Shown here piece after piece: positions 11,031 to 20,335 of a stretch of DNA of 24,560 nucleotides. This stretch comes from Irineochytrium annulatum (Eukaryota; Chytridiomycota; Chytridiomycetes; Chytridiales; Chytridiaceae), in contig JADGJL010000339.1 in the NCBI GenBank assembly GCA_027600665.1, positions 1 through 24,560 on the forward strand, written 5' to 3'. The position numbers and the translations under genes were made by a program. The notes under the pieces were generated by a model. It saw only the letters and a program-made list of their open reading frames with translations, was not told the origin of the DNA and made no database searches. Positions within the stretch are counted from its first letter, which is position 1, and each line of letters begins with the position of its first letter.

Positions 11031-14000
11031 CTACACACCGGCAGACAAATCCACCAAAGAAGACAAATTTCCCCTCAGGTCCGTCTCGAGCGACTCGTCT
11101 TCCACTTCCGCGTTCGGATCGATGGCAATTTCTTCCAAATACCGTTCACGCTGGCGCGATATGTTCACAATCTCGGGCCTGTCCGGAATCATCCACGCAA
11201 TAATGAACCAGATAATGTACACCGCAAAGTGCCACATCATCAGGAACAGCAATCGAATGGTGGTCCACTGGTCAGGCGCATTCGGAAGTAGATATGCGTC
11301 GTAGAAAGCTTGCGACGAGAACGCCACGAGAAGCCCCTTTACAACACGTTAGAATGCTTCAACCGCAACGCACGCTTACGTTAGACGTGACTGCAATGAA
11401 CGAGCAAATTCTGAGAACCTCCTCCCATATTCCAATATTTTGAGCCGGGAGAGGGGCGGGACGCCGCAAAACTTCAAGGAACTTGAATGAGTCCGATTTC
11501 TTTTCAAAGAAATTGTTCATAAGTGCGAACAGTGGCGCAATCGGGAACGCGGTGACGAACATTGTCACTAAGAGAGGGAGTTAGTCTATTACTGTTATCA
11601 AGTGAGAGTCGCACCATATCCGTATTGCACGGCTTTTTGGAAATAATCATCATCCATGCCTTCGTGCAAACCCTTTTTGTCATCTTTGTAATGTTGAGGC
11701 TGCCTGTTTTTCTCGTTCCATATTTTATGGTTGCGTCTTGACCGGCACAGATCAATGATGTACGGTAACCAGAATTCTTCAATTCTATCCACTAGTTGAT
11801 CTCCGATGAAGATGATGAGAAACTCGAGAGTCAAGTCCGACGAACAGACAGTCTGGTTGCATGATGCGTTCTCTACCTCACCGGCCAGTCCGGTGATATC
11901 TACTTTTCCAATGAAATTCCTTATAAAGGCACTGGAAAAGACTTGTTTAGTGTTTGAATGGTTCTGTGGAACTTACAAGTAGATAATGTGCGAGTAGATG
12001 TTGATGAACTCGAAAGTCCACTGTTTCGCTACAAGAGCTCTGTCGCTTTGTGTTGTAGTACGGTAGTTCTCCCACTCGTTCAGCCGCTCTGACACCGGTT
12101 GAAATAGTCTTCGGCAGATCTGGATTGACACTAAGCCTATCACGGACACGAGCACTGAGCTTCCGTGTGGGTTCCATCCAAGCGTTGACACGTATTCCTC
12201 GAAAGCGATCTGAGCGATAACCGTACCGACGACCAAAGCAATGAACGGAATCATGACTAAGACCGAGACGAACTGCCGAACTCGTCGAGTCTGTTGCGGA
12301 AAGTAGAGCTCGAGCTTTCCGGTGATGGAGCTCCTCTTTGTGCCGACCGCTCGGAAATCGTGCCGTCTTTCCTGGCTTTCTTCGAGATGTTCAACACCCC
12401 ACAGGTGCGCATAGTAGCTGTTTCGTCGTTTCCAGTACTCTAGATATAGGACCGACCACAGCGCCATAGCCAAGGCAAAGTACGGTGTCGCTTCGTTGTC
12501 GAACAGCAAATACCAGTTGGTCAGGAAGTCCTTTTTGTCACTGGCAACTAGTTCAGTTCTGAACGAGGGGGATGGCAATAATACGCATGACTCACATGTA
12601 CAGTCTAATGCCACCGTACACAAAGACCGCCAGACCAATAATCGTGGATATCAAAAGCCAGCTGTTGTAGAAATCTAGGTATATAAAGTAAAAGGCGACC
12701 TTTTCCCCGAAGTAGTTTCGTAACATGTCGGCAGGCGCTGCTGAAAACATGCCTCCGTGCAACGATCGATGTATAAGACGGGCTCGTAATGTCATTTGCG
12801 CCACGTCGTCATCGCCAGCCTCATGTAGATCCTGAATCGTTTCTTCCGGGACAACTTTGCGGTGGCCGGAGTCATGCCGGACAAGCGCCTGCTCGTGCTC
12901 GTCCGCGTGATGGCCGTGCGACTTCTTGGATTTCTCTTTCTTGTGATCTCCTCGCACGTAGTTAGTTTCTTGGTGAGGAGGAAACGCGTCCGTATAAATC
13001 TTTTTCGAGAGCATGTAGACAAGGCCTGATAACAACGGTTAGTCGCGAGTTACGTCATACAGCGCATACCCTCAGTTCGATTCTCCTTCTTTACCATGAT
13101 CCGTATCTCCGCCTGCATCACCAAATTATGAGCTAGCAGGAGCCGGTATCGGTCTTGGAAGAAGTGGTTGTGAACGACGTAAAGCGGATGTTCAACCGCG
13201 GTCGAGAGAACATCTCTTCCGTGGACGTCGTACGTCCCGAAAACGAACCGGTCCAACTTGTTCTCGTCAAATACTGCCTTCTGCACAGTATTCATGTCGA
13301 AGTAGTACTGAAAGTGACGAAAGATTCCTGTTGGCTTCTTCGGCAAGGCGTCTTCCGTTAAGGAACGAAACGGTTCCTACAGGCAGGTTGTTAGCGGGAC
13401 AAAGCGTGGCGGGAAACTGTACCTTTAATGGAAGCCGAAGTTTCGACGAGCGCGCTTCTCGGCATAACACTGCAAACGGGGTGACGATTTTCACAAAAGT
13501 GCTCTCGGGCTCATGAAGATGGTCCTCAAACTCAAGAATCAGGCCGTACTGGAGCAGTTTCGCCTCGAAGGCCTCTCGGGCGGCTGAAGCCGACGTCTCA
13601 TGCTTTGTCCGTTTGAACTTGAGGATGAAATCAAACTTGTTGACGTTGTACAAGACCTTAGCGATGGCGTCCGCCGATGCAAGCACGCCACCTTTGACAA
13701 GAATTTAGTATAGTGTGAGGAAATTTGACGAGATGCTCACAAAAGTATTGCATGGCGTCCAACACGGAGTTCTCAGGGTTCTCAGCCTTCCATCTCGCCA
13801 TTTCGTCAAAAGCATGCACATCCCTGCTGCTCATCAACTTCACATGCCGGCCCTTGTCCAGCTCCCTCGTGACGACCTTCATCCTGGGGTCGATCTTCAT
13901 ATCGCCGTTGTGGTGGAGGCCGTCCTGGATAGTCTCCTCACTGGCCGTCTTCATGATAAACCCATGTGTAGACTCTGCCCTCAGCGACGTGGCCTTCGAC

Positions 14001-17000
14001 GGCTGGTGCATCGAGCCCCGTTTCGACAACTCCGTCGGCTTCCTCGACGGCGCTATGCTGGCCACCGACTTGGGCGGCGAGCCCCAGCCCTCGTTCGGGT
14101 GCTCACTAGCGGATTCGGTGTGTCTCTCGTCTTCCTCATGGATGGTGTTCACGCGAAGAAGGGGCGGCCTACCACGTCGCGACGACTCGCCCGCGATGGT
14201 ATCCGGGTGAGCATCCCACCCTCCCCCGGCAAGCGGCAAGCCCAGCGCGGCCGTCGTTGCTTTGTCGTCGTCGTTATCCAGGAGCTCGGCGCCGAAACCC
14301 GCTGTGTTCGGACTCATCCCACCATACCTCGACTGCGTCTCCCACGGTGAGTGAAGCGTCTGCGGCGTTTGCAGCAAATGGTGCTCTATCGGAGGCAAGG
14401 GACCGAAGGGGGAAGAAGCGACTGGTGAGAACGGCTGATGCTGCAGCGGCATGCCCGCAGGGACGTGGTGACCGTACATCGGCGACTCGGCGCCAGGAAA
14501 CGGCGAGTGTTGAGGGTGCTGCATAAGGTGAGCGTCATGATGCTGCGTCGACTGAGGGCCAAACGGCGACGCCATCCCCGGTGATGCCACCACTTCGCGT
14601 ATCGGATATTGATGATACGCCGGACCGTGACTCATGGGTTGCGCAGCCGGGTAAGGGTTCCCAAACGACTCATGACCGTACGGCGACTGCGCCATCTGCG
14701 TCGTGTCTTCGAGTCCTAGAGGGGTGGGGCCGTGAACGCCATACGCCTGCGCGAAACTGTTGCCTTCCTGATACACCGACCCGTACATTGGTACCGCTTG
14801 CTGCTGAACAGGCATGACGATGCGCCCGTTGTTATCGTGATAATGCGGCGCTGGCGGTGGTGCATTGAGTTGCGTCGGCTGCATCAAGGTCGGGCTCATA
14901 ACATTGCCGTACACTTCCTGTCCCGCACCGGGCGAGGCCGCCATCATCAACCCTTGATGCTCTAGCCTCAAGTTTGCCTGCAAGTTTTTGTACTCCTCCA
15001 GCAGGACCTCCTTCCTCCGATCTAAACCGGGCTCGGACCTCCGCCTGTCTGAGAACGGTCCATCTTCCATGTCCAGTGGCCTGCGCGGCGATGACGCGGA
15101 CCGGCGCTCTCGCTGCGGGCTTAGCCGCGAGCTTATCATATCGTCCGCATCCATCCGGTTGCGGCGACGGGCTCGCGCGTCCTTGTTCGGGGTAGAGACC
15201 GACTCAGACCGGCGCAGGGAAACACGTGGGGCATCGTCGAAGTTGTTCCGTCGGGGCGATACGCGCTCATCGTCAGACCGCCGTGGAGACGGGCGTGGGT
15301 CGTCATCGTACTTGCTTCGCAGAGGCGACACTCGCGAGGTATCATCGTCGGATCGTAGTGGAGGCCGCTCCTCCTTACGTCGAGATGACATCGACGGGTC
15401 GCCGTGTTCGTCATCGCGACGCGGGCTGGCATCCACACGGCCTTTGCGCGGGCTTGCTCCGTCATTCAGCCTTGCCTCGGTAGACTTCGTAAAACCAACA
15501 TTCTTGTTATCGGTGCCAAGCGGGGGAGGTTGCTTTCGACCAGGCGTTCCATTGGCCTTCGCGGGCGGCCGATGCGACGCTTCCGTGTGCTCGCTGCCGG
15601 AATCATAAGAAGCAGCGGGCTTTTTTGCTCCAGCTTTCTGTGCCTTGTCGGTGTTGCCCAAGTTGGATAGCAGATCTCCGAACGGATCTTCATCGCTTGC
15701 CTTATTCGGCTTGGTCGGCTTCTTATCCGTCGTGCTCGGACGTGCTGATGGCGCTTCGCTGCCATGGCCAGACTTTCCGAATGGTTTGTCATTATGCTGT
15801 TGTTGAGGATTTCCCTTCACATTGGCTCCGACCTTCTTCAAGTCCTGTTGTTATTTATTTAGTGGCCATTTTGGGGGGAATTTTCAAATAGAGCGCGCAC
15901 CGGCTTTGAGACCTTATGACCGGACGCGTTAGCGTTAGAGAAGGCGTCATCATCTTCGCTTTCTCCGTGTTGCGGCTGCGGTTTGCGTCTGCCCGTGGAT
16001 CCACCACTGCTGGAATCATGCTAATTCATATTTTAGTTTCTGCGCTCACATGTAACGAATAACTCACCGCCTTTCCACCACCCTTAAGCGACGATGGCTT
16101 TATACCGCCAAAAGCGTCATCATCTTCACTTTCTCCGTGGTGCGGCTGCGGCTTGCCCTTACTTTTAGGCTCACCATTACCCGATTGATGCTAAAGAACG
16201 TTAACATTTCATTGCTGGTAGCAACGACGTATAACTCACCGGCTTTCCGCCACCCTTAACGGACGACGGCTTCATGGCGCCAAAGGCATCGTCATCCTCG
16301 CTGTCCCCATGATGTGGCTGCGGCTTCTCCTTTCCCTTCGGCTCGCCATTGCTCGCGCCAAGCTTCAAAATGTTAATATCTATGCTCAGATCTCTAGCGG
16401 ATGTGCTTACCGGCTTTGCTTTCCCCTTGACCGACGAAACCTTCATCGCGGAGAAGGCGTCATCCTCATCGCTATCTCCATGATGTGCCTGCGGTTTGCC
16501 CTTAACGCCGTTGATCGGCAGATGGTTCGCCTGCTTCCCGGAGGAGCCATGAGCGGACGGCTTCTTATTGACGTTGCCGGAGAAAGGGTCGTCGTCCTCA
16601 TGCTCATCCGAGTCGTGCGCGCCGAAAGAGTTGGAGTGACCACCGTGCGTGTCTCCAAACTTCTGCTTCCCACCCGGCTGTTGACCATGATGGTCGTCCA
16701 TCACGTCGGCGGCGAAGTTCTGCTTTTTAGCACCTTGGCGTCCCTTCTCCGAAAGAGCTCCGTGTGAATCCCGGTGGTCCTCCGGCGCATTCTGCTGGTT
16801 GCCCTTGCCCGTGCGTCCCTTCTCGCGAGCCTGATGCGAGTCCCACGGGTCATCGGACGAATGCTGCTGGTTCCCCTTGCCCGGACGTCCCTTATCGAGG
16901 CGCTCATCATGGTGGTCGTCTGAAGCATGCTGGTTCGTCTTGTTGACGGGACGGCTCTTGTTAGGCGGGGCGTCATAGTGGTCGTCGGCCCCTTGTTGGT

Positions 17001-19619
17001 TCCCCTTTGCGCCGGGACGCCCCTTCTCGACATGAGCGTCGTTGTTGTTCCAGTGCCCTTTCTGCGCGTTCGGCGGGTTCCCGTTCGCGCCAGAATGCCC
17101 GTTCCCAGCACGCGTATCATGCGCATCGTGATCGTTCCCTAGGCGCTGCTGGTTCGTGGCCTTCCCCTTCCCGGCTGCGCCGTTTCCATTCCCGTGGCCG
17201 TTCGAAAAGGGATCTTCGTCGTCTGACGACCTCCCACCCTTCGTGTTGCCCCCGTGCGACCCCGAGCCCGAGGACGCGTGCGGATCCTCCCTACGAATCG
17301 GTGCGACGGACGACGACGCGTTGCCCTTCCCGAACGGATCTTCCCGTCTCTGGGCAGCAACCTGGTGTCCATCATGCCCACCGTTGTTGCCTCCGAACGG
17401 CTCCTCACGGCGAATGTTGTTGGCTTGCTGCGAGCCGCCTTTACCGTTCCCGTTCCTCGGTTCGTCGTTCTTCGACGAGCCCTTCCTATTGTCGTCCCCA
17501 TCGCCGCCGAAATCCCCAAACGGGTTCTTCACCTCCGACTTGGTCCCGAACGGATCCTTGCGGTCCGGGGTCTGTTCATGTCCATTCGGCTTCCTCCCGT
17601 TGTTCTGCTGCCCGCCCTGCTTCGATCCTGACGCGAACGGGTCATCGTTCAGCGGCGCCAGGGGCTGGTTCCCGGGCTTTTCGGCCCTCCGGCCGTTGTC
17701 ACCACCACGCGACGTGGCGGCGTTCGGCGCATGCCGATCCTGAAATTGTTCCGGCTGATCATGGCGGTTGTTCGACGGACCGGTCTGCGGCTGCTGCCCA
17801 CGTCCCTTTGCCCCGGGAGACTGACGGTCCTCCTGTTGTCCATGACCTCCTATCCCGCCACCGTCCCGACGGTGCTCGTCATGCTGAGCGTTGCCCCTCG
17901 AGCTGGTGGCCTGCCTCCCATCATGGGAACGCGAAGCGACGCTACCTCTCGGTGAGCCCGCACCCGACTTCATGCCCCGCTGACCTTGCGCGTGCGGCTT
18001 CAAACGGGCGTCATGATCGTCATGGCCACCATGCTGCTGCTGTGGCATCCCACGCGCGCCCGGGCTCTGAGCGTGCGGAGCTGGCTTCTGCGCGCCGCCG
18101 CTTCCGTCGCGGGTGGAGTCCCGCATCTGTTGCTGCGTCTGCTGCGGGGTAGAGTGATGGGGCGACCCGGCGTATTGTTGCTGATGTTGCTGCGTGCCAT
18201 GATGCGACGATCCGGTGTACTGTTGTGCATGCTCCTGCGGTCTATCGTTCCGTCCGTGCTGAGGTGGCAGTTGTTCGTACTGCCTTCCATGTGCGTCGTT
18301 CGAACCTCCTGACTGCGAGAAGCTTTGTCTCGCGTCGCCGTGTCCGTTGTTGCTCATCCCGGTGTTGGACTGACGCGGTGGGGATTCGTCTCTCCGCGCA
18401 CCGTTACCCATTCCAGCGTTTGATTGCCGCGGCGGTGACTCATCCCTCCTCCCGCCACCATTGTTCACTCCCGCGTTCGATTGCCGCGGCGGCGACTCAT
18501 CCCTCCTCCCGCCACCATTGTTCACTCCCGCGTTCGATTGCCGCGGCGGCAACTCATCCCTCCTCCCGCCACCACCATTATTCACACCCGCGTTCGACTG
18601 GCGCGGCTCAGACTCATCCCTTCTGACGCCGTTGTTCATTCCGGCATTCGACTGCCGCGGCGGCGACTCGTCCCTCCTCCCGTTCCCAGCCGGCGACGAC
18701 GCCGCACCAGCCTTCCCTTTCCCTCCCGTATCCATCGGCTCCTCGATCTTGTTCTTGATCCAGGGCGACCCGGTCGACGGCGACGCCGCGTTCCCGGCAG
18801 CCTGTTTGCCCTTCTCCGTACTATAAGGAGTAGCCCCGTTGATTACGTTAGATTTGGTGCCCTGCTGGTATTGGTCGCCGCGGGTGGGCTGGTTCTCATA
18901 CGGCTGCTGTTGTTGCTGTCCCTGCCCCTGCTGTTGCACTTCCGGCGGCCTCGACGATGTTGAAGAAGATCCACCGTTTCCCTGCTGCGTATACCCAGTC
19001 TGAGCGCGAGCCGGCTCCTGATACTGCGGCTGCTGCTGCTGCTGCTGCTGCTGCTGTCCCTGCCTCTGCTGTGGCTGAACCTCAGGCGGCCTCGACGACG
19101 TGGACGATGATGCCCCTCCGTATCCCTGCTGTCCCTGCCCAGAACGGGCAGGTTCCTGGTAGTGGTGCTGCTCCTGCCTCACCTCGGACGGCCTCGACGC
19201 CGTCGAAGACATCCCGCCGTTCCCCTGCTGACCATGTCCACCCAGCGGGCTCGTCACGATGGCTGGCGGCTTGCCAGCCTGCGCCGCGTTGTTGTTGTTG
19301 TTGTTGTACGCGTTCGAACCATTGCCTGCAGCCACCGTGTTCTGTGCCGGCGGCGCGGTACCCCTGTTTGGACTCTGGGCCCTCGGCGTCGCGGTGCTGT
19401 CCCTGACCTGCTGATTCTGTGAGCTCGTCGTCCCCTGCTCCCATTTGTTAGTCCAACGACGCGTCACGCAGCCAAGAGTGTGGGAGCAGAACAAACCGCA
19501 GTACGGGGGGATTCGGCGTGCTGTTGTCCGCCCTGCTGCCCGTGCTGTTGCTGCTGGACAGGCGGCGGCTGAGCGGCCTTCTGTCCAAAGGAGAAGCCCG
19601 CGGACTGTGGGCTCGTCAT
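11031..19619 (-). CDS. Giant anoctamin/TMEM16 protein (copy B, ~2665 aa, 13 exons) with huge disordered N-terminus
   Basis: Exons: 19619-19497, 19434-16411, 16362-16240, 16190-16068, 16020-15901, 15844-13741, 13691-13423, 13376-13070, 13025-12596, 12540-11977, 11931-11615, 11567-11380, 11336-11031. They total 7998 nt and the frame closes exactly. Residues 1-1049 are Q/G/N/H-rich with tandem repeats and DPF motifs. Residues 1050-1171 are three duplicated exons. Residues 1172-1870 are Arg/Ser-rich, then Pro/His/Met-rich. The anoctamin part begins near 1780 (WKAENPENSVLDAMQYFC). The dimerisation-type domain is about 1873-1965 and the core starts at NYFGEKVAFYFIYLDFYNSW. Calcium-site positions by alignment are D2444, E2448, D2491, Q2494, E2523 and D2527. 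A His-rich loop (HGHHADEHEQ) before the first helix is absent from A. The first donor (GTTTGT at 19496) is weak, but its acceptor has a good ACTAAC branch site. The acceptor at 12541 (rather than 12559) is chosen because it matches A in length. The anoctamin part is near certain; its union with the N-terminal part rests on frame-consistent splicing. Confidence 0.85.
15901..16530 (-). repeat. Tandemly duplicated cassette exons (four copies, ~40 codons each)
   Basis: Within anoctamin B, exons 16362-16240 and 16190-16068 are both exactly 123 nt and exon 16020-15901 is 120 nt. All are flanked by phase-0 introns of 47-56 nt. Each encodes a variant of KPQPHHGDSEDDDAFG followed by a basic Gly/Ser/Lys end. 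The last ~40 codons of the preceding large exon (from about 16530 to 16411, with KPQAHHGDSDEDDAFS) form a fourth copy. The 5' ends of the introns starting at 16239 and 16067 are also near-identical (GTGAGTTAT then A/T then CGT), so exon and intron were duplicated together. The intron at 16363-16410 is 48 nt, in frame and without a stop. Confidence 0.88.
16690..17045 (-). repeat. In-frame ~24-residue repeat (KGRPGKGNQQ type) in anoctamin B
   Basis: About five degenerate units of 22-25 residues follow the pattern KGRPG(A)KGNQQ, then Asp-Asp-His/Pro and Asp-Ser-His. Examples are DKGRPGKGNQQHSSDDPWDS and EKGRTGKGNQQNAPEDHRDS. The repeat is charged and probably disordered. Boundaries are approximate. 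Confidence 0.75.
18345..18678 (-). repeat. Coding minisatellite, six units of ~57 nt (RRDESPPRQSNAG)
   Basis: Six head-to-tail units of 18-20 codons encode RRDESPPRQSNAGVNNGGG and close variants. Length changes between units are always whole codons, mostly in the glycine run. This keeps the frame and is a further sign that the region is translated. The central units are nearly identical at the DNA level, which suggests recent expansion. Confidence 0.9.
18880..19230 (-). repeat. In-frame Gln-rich repeats (GGxSSTxSRPxEV) in anoctamin B
   Basis: Three long units share the pattern QQGNGGSSSTSSRPPEVQQQ, followed by poly-Gln and then a YQEPAR-type end. Nine CTG triplets at 19030-19056 (Gln on the coding strand) lie inside one unit. 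Six GTT triplets at 19288-19305 (Asn) lie just upstream in the protein. Unit boundaries are approximate. Confidence 0.75.
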
Positions 19620-20335
19620 GACGGCCGGCGTTGGATGAGCGACTCGTCTCGTCTTCGGATGCTACGTATGCGATGACGGGAAGCCGATGGTGAGAGAGGG
19701 GGCCGTGCGTCCGTCTCTTTCGTTGACGTGATTTACGCGACTCGAGCGCACGCGTGCCAATCCCTCTTACTAAAGGGATCGACATGCACCGAGATCGACA
19801 TCGCGGTTTTCGATGGGGAGCGCCACGTCGCCGGGGCGCCCTGCGGCCAGCCACATCGTTGATGATCGGCCCCATCTCTCTCTCTTGGGTATTTGGCGGA
19901 GTGGGCAACCATTAGTCTGCAGGCTCGCAAAAAAGGGTATTCAACGTTGTTCGACCTTCTCGATGGTACAGCGAAGAATCTGTTGAATATTAAACGCGTG
20001 GCTGTGTGGAGGTCGACACGCTCGGAGCAGCGGCGGGCCTGCCGCCTTCACGAGACGGAGCGGCCCTGACATGCTTTCAGCAGGTGCGAAGTCATCTTCA
20101 GATACGCCAAGTCACGCCAAGAGGCATAGCATGATGGGATTGGAGACGGCGTTCTGCTGGACACTTGCAGGATCCTTGAACGAGAGTCGTCAAAACTTTT
20201 TTCTGCTGCCACTTTGCTGGTTGCAAGCTCGTCCCCCATCACTATCGCCCCTTCCCCGTCCTCGACCCCCGTTCCCGTCCTCCTCACCTTCACTTCCCGC
20301 CTCCATCCCCCGCTTGATCACAACTCCTCTCAACG
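19620..20335. other. Divergent intergenic region between anoctamin B and LTV1
   Basis: The two start codons face away from each other across 716 nt, so this should contain both promoters. No gene is supported inside it. The last ~110 nt before the LTV1 start are a strongly C/T-rich tract on the plus strand (about 20225-20330), typical of many fungal promoters and leaders. The ATG at 19908 opens a longer frame into the anoctamin B gene. I prefer 19619 because its short exon continues the same Gln-rich composition and splices in frame. Confidence 0.5.

Noticed and set aside
12559..12595. A 37-nt intron in anoctamin B using the first available AG
   Set aside because: The next in-phase AG gives a 55-nt intron and makes the following segment exactly as long as in copy A (564-nt exon in both). 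The shorter form remains possible as an alternative.
13741..15844. Treating this exon and those downstream as a separate gene starting near 15841
   Set aside because: There is no ATG at that point (the codon is TTG), a clean CAG acceptor lies at 15845-15847, and all upstream cassette exons splice into it in phase 0. An internal promoter cannot be fully excluded.
17007..18152. 381-codon open frame on the plus strand
   Set aside because: It lies antisense to the repeat-rich exon of anoctamin B. The minus-strand repeats keep a clean protein consensus with whole-codon length changes, whereas the plus-strand reading does not.
18345..18678. Regular repeats resembling a CRISPR array
   Set aside because: The units are contiguous with no unique spacers, encode a protein repeat in frame, and lie in a eukaryotic gene with introns.
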